A DNA stretch of 64,000 nucleotides from Limonium bicolor (GCA_023374045.1 CM041779.1:2170001-2234000); one strand, 5' to 3'; shown: positions 33,241 through 45,219, counted from the first letter of the stretch. Numbers and translations are program-made. Notes: generated by a model from the sequence alone, not told the origin.

Positions 33241-33793
33241 TTTTCTGTCTCTATCGTCCTCACGCACTCCGATCTTCGGTAACTCTTGCAGGTATTCTTT
33301 AGCAAGTGAGGCTCGAAGCGGTCTGAGGGAAGAAAAGGAATAGAGAGCTCCTTTTGTAATCGGATGAATCGCGCCAAATTCCTGTCCATTTGAACACCAG
33401 TTGTAAAATTATAGCGGGATTATTTTTGCTATTTTTCGACTTTGGAGCCAAAGCGCTTGGGTCGGAATACACAAGGGAACCCCCGTTTACAAAAAAAAAA
33501 AAAAAGAACAAAACACGGACCGTACAACCAGCGGTCTAGGGTGGTGTTTTGGGAAGCTGACTCGGCGGGAGAAAAAACTTGTGACAAAAATAGCAGGATT
33601 TTCTTATTCGCTTGGGTCATAAAGAAACCGCCAACAAAATTGCAACAAAAAATAGAGGTGATTTTTCGATTATTTTGTTTAACTGAAAATAAAAAAGTGG
33701 AAAATAAAATTGATTTTCGATTATTTAACTATATCAAATTTACTGAAATAACCATATTAATTGAAAAAATTTTAATCAAATAACCTTAAATCG
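33241..33793. other. RPA1 upstream region
   Basis: Likely 5' UTR and promoter. It includes the E2F-like sites and an A-run at 33491-33505 that may be the tail of an old retroposon. Frames here are low-complexity and not credible as genes. Confidence 0.5.
33371..33378 (-). promoter_or_regulatory. Candidate E2F site upstream of RPA1
   Basis: Reads TTTGGCGC on the minus strand, a perfect match to the E2F consensus TTTSGCGC, 131 bp upstream of the start codon in gene orientation. A second, weaker GC-rich site (TCTCCCGCC on the minus strand) is near 33561-33570. E2F control would fit S-phase expression of RPA1. Confidence 0.55.
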
Positions 33794-33917
33794 AATTAGT
33801 ACCGGATTTTTTTTTTTTTTGAAGAAAGATAAACTGGATTAACAAAACCAAATATTTACAACCTAAATGCCAAAACTATATAATCTGCAACAGACTGCAG
33901 ATGAATACAATCCAGAA

Positions 33918-36900
33918 CTAAATTCTCAGAAGTTCAAGCAGATCAAACCTCTTACAAACTCTATAATTCTTCCTGGTAAATTGTAACCGAAATCTACCCC
34001 ATCTTAATTTCAACTCCAGTTTAATATCTACAGCACATTGTTTCCAATTAGAAACACCATCAGCAAAAATCGCCCCATTCCTCATTTTCCAGATCTGATA
34101 TACCACAACACCCACAGCAGCACACCGCAACTTATATACCAAAGCATTTTTACACCTAGATCTCCACAAACAAGCCATACACTCAGAAAAGCGTATCGGC
34201 AGCTTGCAGTCCAGCCAGTTGTGAATAACATCTATAAACACCCGTTTACTGAAATCGCATTCAAAAAATAAGTGATCTCGAGATTCTTCTTGCCCACGGA
34301 ATATACAATAAGCAGAAATATTTAAGTTCCATCTCCGCAATCTATCCTTACTAGCCAAGCAATTATGGCATGCCAGCCACCAAGTAAAGGAGGCGTGAGG
34401 GGTGCAGTAGTTTGACCAAAGGATCAAATCCCAACCTTCTTCAGGTAGTGGAGGATGAATAATCTCAAACACCTTGCGCACATTAATGGAGCCATGTTCC
34501 TCAATCCACTTCTCCAACTCTCCTATAAGATTCTGGCTCACCACCTCATCTCTTAACTTCAAGCAATTATTCCACCAAAAGGCATGAGTGCCTCTGAGTT
34601 TTACACCTCAAATATCCTCATTTTTCAATAGGTAGACTCTACACCAACGAACCAAAGCAGACTGTTCAGCTCCAGCAGAATTCAATCGCAAGAAAATGCA
34701 TAGTATAGCAGCTTTGTTCCATGACAGTATTTCTTTTATGCCTAAACCCCCATTACTCTTAGGTCTGCATATAGTACTCCAAGAAACAGGGGCTTTCCTG
34801 CTGTTCTCATCCCCACTCCACAGGAAACTTCTACATTTCCTAACAATCATCTGTACAACATATTTGGGAAACAAAAAAATGTTAGCCCAAAATCTCTGAA
34901 TGCTCATTAACGTACTATCAACCAATTGTAATCTTCCTGCGTAACTAAGTTTCCTTGTAGCCCAATGCGAGATACGAACAGTGATCTTATTTAACAGAGG
35001 GACAAAATCTGCAGACTCAAGTCTATGAGTGGACAGTGGAACACCCAGATACTTAACTGGTAAATCACCTTCTTCAAAACCCAATATGTCCAATATTTTC
35101 TGTTTCTCCTCATCTTGAACCCCACCAAAATAAGCCTTGCACTTTAGATGACTAAAGAACAAACCAAAAGACCGAGAAAATTCATCCAGTAGTCCTTTAA
35201 TAATACTAATGGACCCAACATCACCTCTGCAAAAAATCAGAAGATCATCCGCAAAACACAAGTGACTCAACCCAATCTTACCACACTTAGGATGGTAATT
35301 AAAATTCGGATTATTACTGACCGTATCTAACAGTCTGCTCAAGTACTCCATGCAGAGAACAAAGAGAAGAGGGGATAAAGGGTCCCCCTGCCGAAGACCC
35401 CTCTCTCCCTTAAAAAACCCTTTACTCTGGCCATTAATCAAAATGGAATAATAAGGTGTGGACACACAACACATAATCCATTTAACAATCTTATCCTGAA
35501 ACCCCAAACCCACCAAGACTTCCTCCAGAAATTCCCAACTTACACAATCGTATGCTTTATGGATATCCACCTTAAAAGCACAACGAGGTGAAATATTTCT
35601 CCTCTTATACCCCTGAATAATCTCCTGGCACAACAAGACATCTACCTTTAACAAAAGCCCCCTGACAATCATTTACAATTTCAGGCAAGACAAGTCTAAT
35701 TCTAGCAGCAAGCACTTTCGAGATAATTTTGTATATCACATTACAACAAGCAATTGGCCGCAAATCTTTAACTTGGCTAGGATTCGCAACCTTAGGAACA
35801 AGAGTAATGAGAGTGGTATTCACCTGCTTAAGGAGCTTACCCTTCCCAAAGAAATCTCTAACAGTAGCACAAATATCCTTACCAAGAATAGTCCATGCAG
35901 ATTTGAAAAACAGAGAGCTGAAACCATCTGGACCAGGTGCCTTCGAATTCTTAATGGACTTTAGCGCATCCCAGATCTCACTATCAGACACCAGACAAGA
36001 AACTTTATCATTCATTTCACCATAAACTTTCATACCTCTGAGAAACACAGTCTGATCACAGATGCTTCTAACAGAACACTTCTTACCCAGAAGGTTAGTA
36101 AAATATTCCACTATATGCTCACTTATTTCCTCCTCAGAAGTAAATCTCGTACCCTGATCATCCAGTAAAACATGAATCCTCGACTTACTTCTTCTAGAAT
36201 TCATGATTCTGTAAAAATAAGCATTTGCCTCATCACCCATCTGTAACCAGTCAACTTTAGCTTGCTGAGCCACATGTGAATTCAGACAGCTCGACAACTG
36301 ATTAACCTCTTGAATCTGTTTATTTTCCAGCTTAATCAGACTAGTATTAAACGGGTCACCCATCAACCTTCTTTGAATATCATACAGCATTTCCATGCTT
36401 GACTGCACCTTATCCCTCGGGTGTGAAAACTTTTCTTTATTCAAACCTTTCAACCTGACCTTCACCCCTTTCATTCTCTGCACAATTCTATACATAGGAC
36501 ACCCCTCCACTCTAGCAGACCACGCCTCTCTGACTAGCTCCAGAAAGTTCTCATCAGAGGCCCACAAATTTCTAAATCTGAACAAAGAGGAAACCTTGAC
36601 AACATCATTCTCAATCATAACCAGAATGGGAGAATGATCTGATATATCAGGGGGACAAAACTCGGCACAAAAAAACAGAAAAGTATTCAGCCAGCTATTA
36701 TTTACCAAAGCTCTATCCAGCTTACAGTAAACTCTTGAGGAAGGATCCTGAATGTGCTTATTTGACCAAGTAAATCTCGCACCAGAAAACTTTAGATCAT
36801 GAATATCAATACTCTCAGCACAATTAGCAAATTGATCATCAATATCATCAACCACACCATTCCCTACCAATTTATCCCCATGCTGAAGGAGGCAATTAAA

Positions 36901-37329
36901 ATCACCTAACACCAACCATGAATCCATCATCAACAAACCCACCTTCCTCAAATCATCCCAGAGGCTAACTCTATCAGTAGCTTTATTCGCAGCATAAACT
37001 ACTGATAACCAGAAAAAGTATTTACCATTTTTCGAAGAAACCTTGCAATGAATCAGCTGATTACTCATCCCTACACAGTGAACCTCCCAAACATTATCAT
37101 CCCAAAGCAACAAAATTCTACAGTTTTTATCCAATTCCACATTAGATATCGCTTTCCACTTCCTTTTCCACCAACCAGAAATAGAATCAAACTTATTATC
37201 CCGAACTCGAGTTTCCAAAATGGCAAATAAACTCACCTTATTAGCCGCATCAAAACTATCCACTGCAGCTCTCTTATTCGGGGCATTCAGCCCCCTAATA
37301 TTCCAGGAAGCAATGTGTAGCCTACCCAT
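33918..37329 (-). pseudogene. LINE ORF2: APE endonuclease and reverse transcriptase
   Basis: ORF2 nicks target DNA and primes reverse transcription there. From 37329: an endonuclease with SWNIRGLN near the N-terminus, GDFN in the middle and SDHSP near residue 240, then a linker into RT. A single-base shift near 35640 divides the RT finger region. The next frame (35672-34608) holds RQGDP at its residues 94-98 and the catalytic FADD at 140-143. A stop near 34608 then separates the last frame (34562-33918), a zf-RVT domain with a C...H...C cluster. No RNase H follows. Apart from one shift and one stop the protein looks intact. Confidence 0.9.
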
Positions 37330-38548
37330 TAGGTAGAATAGTATTCAGGCCCCCTTGCAAACTACCTCCTCTCCCTTTTCCACTATGCTCAAAACTCCTA
37401 CTCAAACTTCTCTTTGAGACCACAGTTGTCCACCCTTCGATCTTAGACTGATCAACCTCTTTACTAGAACCAGCCTCACTTATCCTAGCCTCAGGACCTC
37501 TATTCTCCATCTGGCTGTTAGGAACCCCACTACGAACTTCTCCCTCCTTAGGCGCAAAAACAACCTCTTGTTGATCATCCACTTCCTTTCCAATCACCTT
37601 CTGACACCGCGAGGATAAATGACCAAAACATCTACAAACCTCGCAATGCCAAGGACGCCATTCAAACACTATACGATGGGAATACCTATTTCCATCACCA
37701 TCCTCCAGAATTATTTCCTCTTTCGGTTTTACTTTAGCATCCAACTCAACAAGAATCCTAGCAAACCCTATCTTCTCCTTAAGAGTTGTCAGCTTATCAG
37801 CGAGAATCGGCCTCCCAATTTTGCTAGCTATCCTTCCCAACATACGAGGCGACCAAAATTGTAAATCGAGATTCGACAGTTTAACCCAACTGGAGTTGAA
37901 GATAAATTTGCGAGATCTAATTTACACCCAGGCGACCAAAATCGCAAGATTAAAGGCAGATTACCCCTCAAAAACCATGGCCCATTCTCCATAATCTGCA
38001 TCATCTCATCCCTATTCTCAAACCGAAAGACGAAAATACCTGCATCATTCTGATAAATCGATGACGAGGTGAACTTGCTCCACTTCAGACGGACAAATCT
38101 TTCCATCATTATAAACGAACACTGTAAGCCCATAGCAGCCCCAATAAGTGAATGTTGCCAGAATTCCACCTCCGATCTGACCTCCTCCTTATCAAATTTA
38201 AGCACCGGAGTGTCATCCTCTTGAAACGATTGTAGATTAAGACAGTTCTCCCTGTCTCGATTATGAGCAACGACATCTCTCTAAGACTTCTTCGCCTGAG
38301 GCACCTTCACGACCTCAACCACAGGATTCTGCCCAAAACTCTTTACCAGATCTCCCAGACCACCTCCTTTATCCGTCGCATCCTCCAGATCTACAATTAC
38401 ATCTTGCACCTTACCTGCATCACAACTTCCAAACGAGAGTCTTCTTCGGAGCACCCGACGAGACAACCGGTATACACTGATCTTTAGGAGTCGAAATTGC
38501 CGCCCCAAGCAAAGGAACATAAGCTTTCGGTTTGCGTCCTCTGCCCAT
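37322..38548 (-). pseudogene. LINE ORF1: DUF4283 and zinc-knuckle protein
   Basis: ORF1 proteins coat LINE RNA. The likely start is the ATG at 38548, giving MGRGRKPKAYVPLL, a usual plant LINE opening. Several frame changes (between about 38440 and 38200, and near 37840) split it. The middle part (38205-37828) is DUF4283-like with MENGPWFLRGNLPLILRFW. The final part (37843-37322) has W-x-C-E-V-C-x4-H-x4-C, the CCHC_4 zinc knuckle, then a charged linker. It ends eight bases past the ORF2 start, so the two ORFs overlap slightly. Confidence 0.85.
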
Positions 38549-38627
38549 AGTAGATGCACAGGAAATTGCCTTAGAGAAAAGAGAGAATCTCTCTCTAAAA
38601 CATTGCTTAGTAGCAATTAGTACCAGA

Positions 38628-39298
38628 ATTTTGTTAATTGGCTAATCGAATTAACCATATTTGTAATTTAATTTTTAGTTATGTAATTTAAACAAATTAA
38701 CCAAACAACCTTAAAATCGTGTTTGAAAACTTCGGTGTTAGTGTTGTCTACAATAATTAACTAACCATGAAGTTGAGTATAACCAGATGCATTATACACA
38801 CCTGATCTAAAAAACATATAATTATCACACTCCCAATCAACAAAATATACAAAATTAAGAGGGTGTTAGGGTATGAGTATGACGTGCAAGCCATGTCAAA
38901 GTATATAATCTAAAAATAATATTAATAAGTATACCACCCATGTTGAAGGCTTCCAGTTTAGATCAAGTGCCGATAAGCGGCATCTAGCTAGGGGTGAATC
39001 CAAAGGGGAGGTCGGGGGCATCTCCCCCCGCTAGTGGTTCTAGGGGTGGATCCAAAGTGGAGGTCGCCCCCCCCCCCCGCTAGTGGTTTTCCTTTCTAGA
39101 CGATAAGGTGTATTGGGGTTAATGAACTACAACAATAGGCTTTTATGTGAACATTTGACTCATCTGACTCTAGTGGTTGTGTACATTGATATTATCTCTT
39201 CTTAGGGTTTTGAATTATATATATAATTTGAGATTAAAAAATTCTTATTTAGATTTTTTTGTTATGATTTTGTTTGTTATAATTTTTCTATATTTTGG
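38628..39298. other. Intergenic, with a ~52 bp tandem duplication
   Basis: No gene seen. A segment reading CTAGGGGTG(A/G)ATCCAAAG...CCCCGCTAGTGGTT occurs twice in tandem at about 38983-39034 and 39035-39088. The second copy contains a long C-run. Confidence 0.55.
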
Positions 39299-39431
39299 AT
39301 CAGGTAAATGTGTAAAAATAAAAGGGAATTGTTATTTTAAAACTTTAGTTAATTTGGTTAACCAATTCTTTATATATAAAGCTGAAGTTTTAAAATAACA
39401 ATTCCCTTATATTTTTCCATATTCACCTGAT
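39299..39431. repeat. Inverted repeat/hairpin, possible MITE remnant
   Basis: A perfect 22-bp arm (39322-39343) is inverted at 39387-39408, with weaker pairing out to ATCAGG (39299-39304) and CCTGAT (39426-39431). The loop is about 43 bp. No clear target duplication was found, so classing it as a MITE is tentative. Confidence 0.6.
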
Positions 39432-39714
39432 AACAATACGGTTATCCGAATTCGGTCATAACCAAGTTAATCTAACCTAATGTTGTGGAGGGTGATTTTT
39501 CGGTATGAGGGGGGGGGTCTATCTAAATATGGTTCTTGGCTGAAAAGCCTAGATCCTAAAATGCCATTCTGTGGAGGGTGAAAACCTGTTATTCATGGCA
39601 TCCCTCAAATGCCTAAAATCGTCGTCTTTCCCAGAAAGCATAAAGTGGAGTGCAAGTGTGCACTACACCCGCTCTCGATGGGCTCCACGCGGACTTATGC
39701 CTCTATAAGGCGGA

Positions 39715-39731
39715 ATTGACTAGAGTCGCCA
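39715..39731 (-). promoter_or_regulatory. Primer-binding site of the Ogre/Tat-like element
   Basis: Minus-strand TGGCGACTCTAGTC directly follows the LTR end. It resembles the tRNA-Arg-type primer site of Ogre elements only over the first ten bases; the tRNA assignment is inference. Confidence 0.55.
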
Positions 39732-40257
39732 CCTAGTTTGACCTAAGATACTAGGAAGGAAGGGAAAGAGGGTTCTAAGAACCGTTGGTTGACTCTGAAT
39801 TTGTTGCCTATGGATAGGACTTATCTGGTCAGATCAGAGATTCTACTATGGGTTCGCACTAGGTTACACCCTTTAGAAGTGGCAACGACCACGACTTCGG
39901 ATTGGTGCCCGAGGAAACCTCGGTCTCCAATTGTCGGGATTGTCTTCTTTCAAAACCTTATTAGAGAGATTCAGTTAAAGCCAAAGGATAGGATAGGATG
40001 GGAAGAGAGAAAGAGAGTGGATGAGGCGAGCTTTTCTGCCAAGCTAGCGCCAAGACGAGGAATCGCTTAAATCGGATGAATATAGAATGAAGGTTTGGGA
40101 ACAGTCGGGGTTAAGTGAATAGACAAGACTTAGAGTCTGATGGTTTGAAGTTTGTGGGAGCCGAAGAAGGGTTGAGAGTTTCAAAAGGTATGAAGAACAC
40201 CTTAGAGGGGGAAAGGGGTTTTTTGTTTGGAATGGGGTCGCACCCTAGATGGGCTGC

Positions 40258-40297
40258 CTACGTACTCAACTCCCTGTTGAGATCAGACCTTACGTAG
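40258..40297. repeat. Nested stem-loop in the Ogre/Tat-like LTR
   Basis: CTACGTA (40258-40264) pairs with TACGTAG (40291-40297), and inside it CTCAAC (40265-40270) pairs with GTTGAG (40276-40281). It sits about 520 bp from the LTR end. Confidence 0.7.
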
Positions 40298-40419
40298 TTC
40301 ATGGATTTTGGGTTTTGGAAGTTTTGATGTTTGTGGAGCTTGAAGATATTTGTAGTGTTTGAGATTTAGAAGGGTTCGAAGTTTCAAGAAGTTTCGGGTT
40401 TTAGGAGGTTAGAGCTTGT

Positions 40420-40640
40420 GAGACGCCAAGGTCTGTGAGACATTGAAATCTCAGAATGATTGAGTGTGAGACGTTCGGGTCAGTGAGACATTGAAATCTC
40501 AATGATTGAGTCGGTGAGACGCTCGGGTCTGTGAGACATTGAAATCTCAGAATGATTGAGTCTGTGAGACGCTCGGGTCTGTGAGACATTCGAGTTCGTG
40601 AGATGTTCGAGTCTATGAGACGCTCGGCCTGTGAGACTTT
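40420..40640. repeat. Tandem repeats in LTR (GAGAC / TCTGTGAGAC units)
   Basis: Four to six irregular copies built from GTGAGACATTGAAATCTCAG and GAGACGCTCGGGTC, with unit lengths of about 20-50 bp. Confidence 0.7.
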
Positions 40641-41187
40641 AGAAATTTGAATGAAGTTGGAATTTGTAAGAGGATTTGAGTTTAATGCGAGTTGAGATGA
40701 TGATTTGAGTTTGGATGATTTGAGTTTGGATAATGATTTGAGTTTGGATAATGATTTGAGTGTATGAGGCAATTGAAGTTTGGGTAGAGATCCCGGGTTT
40801 TTCGGATTTGAGATTATGACAGGGTTGATGTTTTGGGATATTTCGAATTTAGAGTGAGATGATGGTGGACTGAATTTTTGGAGGAATGATTGTCAAAATC
40901 GTCTTCTTAAAGTTTTTAAAATAAAAAAAAACCATTTTTTGTTGTAAAAGGGCGGATAATCCCGAGGGATTACCCTATGTACCCCCTCGAACACGACACT
41001 TAATTAATGGTAAGTGTCGAGGCTCGAAAGATGGGGCAATGAATTTATGTCGAAAAATAGGATTCAGAGAGAAACACCATGATTGAGATGTTCTCGGTCG
41101 AACCCTAATAACGTCTCTAACTCCCGGGTTTCAAAACGTTAATAACCGAAAACATTGAAATCGAGTGGAAGGGAGTTAGACGATTCT

Positions 41188-41341
41188 AAAATCCCGGCTG
41201 CAACTAGGAAGACCGTTACTTCCCTAGCACCCCGCCTTGTAAAAATCTAGGCTACAATTAGGGGAGGTTTGTCTCCCTAATGCCCCGCCTAAAGAGATCC
41301 AAACTGCGACAAGGGAGATTACGACCCCAGTGCCCCGCCTC
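41188..41341. repeat. Three diverged ~51 bp repeats ending CCCCGCCT
   Basis: Each copy runs (A/T)CCNGGCTGCAACTAGG-like, then TCCCTA(G/A)(C/T)(A/G)CCCCGCCT. The copies diverge strongly from each other. Confidence 0.6.
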
Positions 41342-41931
41342 GGATTTTTATTTTGGGAAGGGAGACAAGTGATGTTCTAACCAGGAAGAAAGCATATTGG
41401 AAGTGTTAGACGTTTCCCGTTCCCCGAAAACGGTTTATTTTTGAATTTCAAAGGTGAGTTTTGAAAAGAGTTTGAAGTCGTTCGGAACTCTCGATGAAGA
41501 AACACTGATTTTGAGAAATGTTTTTAGGAGAAAACTTTCTGTATATGTGAGAAGAACTTTCTGCGTTTGAGAAGAGTTTTATGTGATGTGAGAAGAGTTT
41601 TTCCTTTAAAATTCCACAAAATGGTTTCTTTGAAATTTGATGAAATTTGAATGAAAAGATTGTTTGAAACTTGAGAAAAGATTTTTTTTTTTTGAATTTT
41701 TGGAATTTGAACGGGATTTACAATGAGTTTGAATTGGATGAGTGGAAATTGGGTTCGATGGTTTGCATGAATTGGGTTTGAATTGAATTTGGTTTGAGTC
41801 GAATTTGGTTGGGGTTGAAAACAAGGGGGTCAAAGTTAGACCGAGTCAAAGTGGGATTGAGTCAAAGTTGGGTCAAGGTCAAACTTTGGATTGGTCAAAG
41901 CTAGACCGGGTCAAAGCTAGGTCAAGGTCAA

Positions 41932-42066
41932 GGTTCGAGTCAAGGTCAAAGCTTGGGTCATGGTCAAAGTTCGAGTCAAGGTCAAAGCTTGGGTCATGGT
42001 CAAAGTTCGAGTCAAGGTCAAAGCTTGGGTCATGGTCAAAGTTCAAGTCAAGGTCAAAGCTTGGGT
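41932..42066. repeat. 36-bp minisatellite, almost four copies
   Basis: Unit GTCAAAGTTCGAGTCAAG plus GTCAAAGCTTGGGTCATG, 36 bp, hence open frames on both strands with a 12-residue period. It is embedded in a wider GGTCAAAG-rich stretch from about 41820. Confidence 0.9.
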
Positions 42067-42660
42067 AGGTCAAAGTTGGACCGAGTCGAAATTGGAAGTT
42101 TGGGCCTAGGTCAAAGGTGGAAGTTCATGACTTGTTTGGGCCGAATTAGGCCTTATTTGGGCTTTTGGGCCTTGGGCTAATGAGTTTTGGGCAAGGTTTG
42201 GTTTGGGCCAAAGCGGGCTGTGGGCTGGATTGGGATGTGGGCCGAGTGTGGGAATTGTGTTTGATTTTTGGGCCTGATTTTGAGCCTTATTGATTTGGGC
42301 TGAAGTGAATTTTTGATTGGGCCGAGTGGACTTTTGAATCCAAGTGTTGGGCTTGACTTGATTTTTGGGCCTAATCTTGGCCTTGGGCTTTTAGGCCTGA
42401 TGGGCCTTGGAATTAGATTTGAAATGGTTTGGGCTTTTGATTTGAGGTGGTTTGAATGGCCATTTTAGAAATGGGTCAAAGATGGGCCTCATTCGATTTG
42501 GGCCAAACTTGAGTTCTAATTTGGGTCCAATTGGGCCTTATTGATTTTTGCTTCGAATTGGGCCTTGAAATGGGCTTTGAATTGAAATTGAACTTTGGAA
42601 TCGGATTTGATTTGGATTTGAATTCTCTTGTTTTTTTTGGGTAAAGTTTTTTAAGTAAAA
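42067..42660. repeat. TGGGC(C/T)-rich block in LTR
   Basis: Dense occurrences of TGGGCC, TTGGGCT and their relatives over about 500 bp, partly from local duplication. TGGGCY is the site II element bound by TCP factors in plant promoters; whether it works that way here is unknown. Confidence 0.5.
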
Positions 42661-42699
42661 TTAGAGGGTGGTTTGGGATAGGCTTTACAAGTGTGGAAG

Positions 42700-42825
42700 G
42701 TATCGTTCCCCACAACTGTGGGGTACCTTCAAAGGCTTAAATAGAACTTCAAAGTTTGGAGAGTATTATTCCCCACAAAGCAAATAGACGAAGCTAGCTG
42801 TGGGGTACCCTCCAAAACTTATCAT
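42700..42825. repeat. Two copies of a TTCCCCACAA...TGTGGGGTACC hairpin
   Basis: TCCCCACAACTGTGGGG (about 42707-42724) folds as a tight hairpin. A longer-looped version with the same CCCCACA and TGTGGGGTACC arms follows at about 42770-42815. Confidence 0.6.
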
Positions 42826-45060
42826 AGCAAATGGGTGACCTAAAAGGGCTGTCTAGGGCTACCTGTCATAACCCAATTTGACTATCCAAGAATCAGGCCC
42901 AAACAAAGGTTGGATTTGGGCCCAATTCAAAGCAATAGTCACAGGAAACATAGGTAACAGGTATGACTGAAATAAAAACAAAAACAAACATGAAATCCCA
43001 TAAAGCATTAATGAAATACCAAAGAAAAACAAAGCAAATGATCCTCAAAATTATTCAAACTACCTGTACTATTTGTTTCAGTAATCTATGCCGGTCTATA
43101 CAAGTTTGGTGCAAGATCGGATTAGTACTCCTCATTTGTTATAAGCCTCTGTTAGCAAATTAAGAGTACATAGGCCGCATAGTCCAACACAGACAAGATA
43201 TACAGAATGAACTCTACTGTTGTTTTTTTTTTAGTCCTCATTTCCTTTTCGGTGGTGAAACGATTTTAATGATAAACCCTAAACATATTTTCCAAGTAAA
43301 TGTCCTGAAGCACAAAAACATGGGATAAGCTTGCACACCCATCTACACGGAAGTGAACCAGAAAAATTACACCAGTTCAATTGACAGCATATGTACAAAC
43401 CCTTAGGATACAGAAATCAGAAAGTCGATGGCACAAACAAATGGCAACACAGATTGAATGGCATCTGAACTAACATTCAACTTAAACAACTAGATATCTT
43501 TCGGATAAGATTAAATACCAAAAAAGGGGCAATGTGAGCTTCTGAATTCACTGTGAATTCGCAAATTTCGACATACACTTTCTGGATTTGATTCGCGCAA
43601 AGAGACAGGCTTCCGGTGAAGATTGACGTGATCTTGTTTGAACCGTACCAAAAAAAATCACACTGTCTGTTTCGCTTGGCCTGGATCCCGTTGTGGGTAT
43701 GAATGGTTGCTTCTCTGAGTGAAAATGAATCAAATGAGTTCAAAACTCTGAAGTAAAGCAAACCAGTGTATAGTTCGAAGAAAATGAAACTGGAAAAAAT
43801 GAAGGAAACCGAGATAGAAGATGCCAACGACAAGGATACAGTAAAAGGAAAAATAAATCAGAAGAAAAGAAAGAAAAATGAGAACTTAGCTGGAAAAAGT
43901 TTATCCCGTGTTCGATTGTTCCACAAGAGGAACAAGAGTATACCAAAATGTCGAGATCTGGGCGGGACATTAAGGTGTCGACTCGGGTAGCTTGAAATCC
44001 ATCGGGGGGCAAATGATTTTCATCCACGGTGATGTTGGTGAGGAAAATCGACTGTAAACTTGAGAGGGAGGAGCAAGTATGCTCCGCATTCGCCAACGAA
44101 TTGAAGAGGATGAAGGCTACAGAGCATGCATGCTCTTTGTTTCGCCAGATTGGGTTAGTAAAATTACCGCGAGTGTGGAGATGAAAGGGGGCAAAGCGTG
44201 TAGGAATTCTCCAGTTGGGTGAAAAATGTTGAAAGCGACGAGAATGGAGGACAGAGCACGATGTCCCTTGCTCGCAAGTCGGTTTGCAAAATTACCGAAG
44301 AAAATGAAGAGGATGAGAAGGGGAAATGGTTAACGTAGAAGAAGAAGAAGGAAGATTGGTGTAGAAGAAGATGGCGGCGGCCATTGTCGATCGAAGGAGA
44401 AAACCGATGGAGTTTTTTTTTTTGGAGTCGAATGAAGTCAGGGTTCATCAAAGAATGAATGAGAGAATGCCCGATCGCTCAGGTGGCTACTATCCTCTGA
44501 GTGGGCTAGGGTTTTCGGTTGATTGAAGGTTGAAGAAGAAGGTGGTGGCGGCTCGATGGAACAGAGGGAGGAAACTCAGGAAAGAGCCGATTCGAAAGTG
44601 GAGGTAGGGGATAAATGTTGGTGATGGTGACCGGAAGGGAAAACGAAGAGGATGAAGCTATTTTGGTTGTTCTTCTGGTTTTTTTTTAGTTCGACAAAAC
44701 ATTGAGGCGGATCAAGAGGGAAGAAAAATCGAAGAAGAAGCCTAGAGAGGAAGATGAAGGTGTCGAGCATGTGTTCTGGGTTCACCAGTTTTTGATTGCA
44801 AATTACCGTGAAGATGAGCATGAAAAGAAGTTCAGAACAACATGTGTCCTATTCGACAGTTTCGATGTAAGACCGGCGTGATTAAAGAGAATAGAACGGG
44901 GCACAGTTTGTATTTTTTCTGCTTGATTACCGATGTAAATGGGGATGGTCTCTTTTATAAACAAATCTAGGGTTTTTGAAATTTTTCTTGGGGGCTGGGC
45001 GTGTGTTGACTGAGGTCATGGGGCGGGTTTGACCAGAGGGATACAGACATGTAAAAAAAA
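42826..45060. other. Remaining body of the Ogre/Tat-like LTR
   Basis: No gene supported. Between about 44070 and 44860 a block reading AGCATG...GCAAATTACCG...GAAGATGA recurs three or more times in diverged form. The minus-strand frames seen here are low-complexity. Confidence 0.45.
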
Positions 45061-45069
45061 AGAATTCAA

Positions 45070-45145
45070 ACTTGCCCACCCACTAGGATTCGAACTCAAG
45101 TTCCTCTCTTCTACCAAGTGGGCACTAACCAATTCTGCTATTATG
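45070..45145 (-). repeat. tRNA-like module 1 (A-box and B-box)
   Basis: Minus strand: TTGGTTAGTGC (within 45122-45138) resembles a pol III A box and GAGTTCGAATCCT (45085-45097) resembles a B box, at tRNA-like spacing. The arms do not fold into a complete cloverleaf by eye. Confidence 0.5.
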
Positions 45146-45219
45146 GAACTTGGGAAATAAACAGAGACACACAGTTTTGAGTCATCACAAAGGTTAAATT
45201 AATAAAAGAGATAAAAATG

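Larger units (their letters stand above)
33794..38627 (-). mobile_element. L1-type LINE with target duplications
   Basis: The element reads on the minus strand from about 38614 to a poly(A) tail seen as a T-run at 33807-33820. AATTAGTACCGGA (33794-33806) and AATTAGTACCAGA (38615-38627) are 13-bp target duplications differing at one base. It encodes a nucleic-acid-binding ORF1 and an endonuclease/RT ORF2 that lacks RNase H, so it is a different lineage from the LINE end at 24796-26243. It inserted about 0.55 kb upstream of RPA1 in the same orientation and is nearly full length. Confidence 0.92.

Noticed and set aside
33429..33783. Small frames upstream of RPA1 as an upstream gene
   Set aside because: They cross an A-run and AT-rich sequence, show no domain, and overlap the likely promoter.
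41805..42180. Serine/lysine- and aspartate-rich repeat proteins on both strands
   Set aside because: The 36-bp minisatellite is divisible by three, so all frames repeat without stops; no gene signals.
43477..44821. Minus-strand phenylalanine/serine-rich frames as secreted or membrane proteins
   Set aside because: Antisense to GAAGAAGA-rich LTR sequence; hydrophobic look is compositional.
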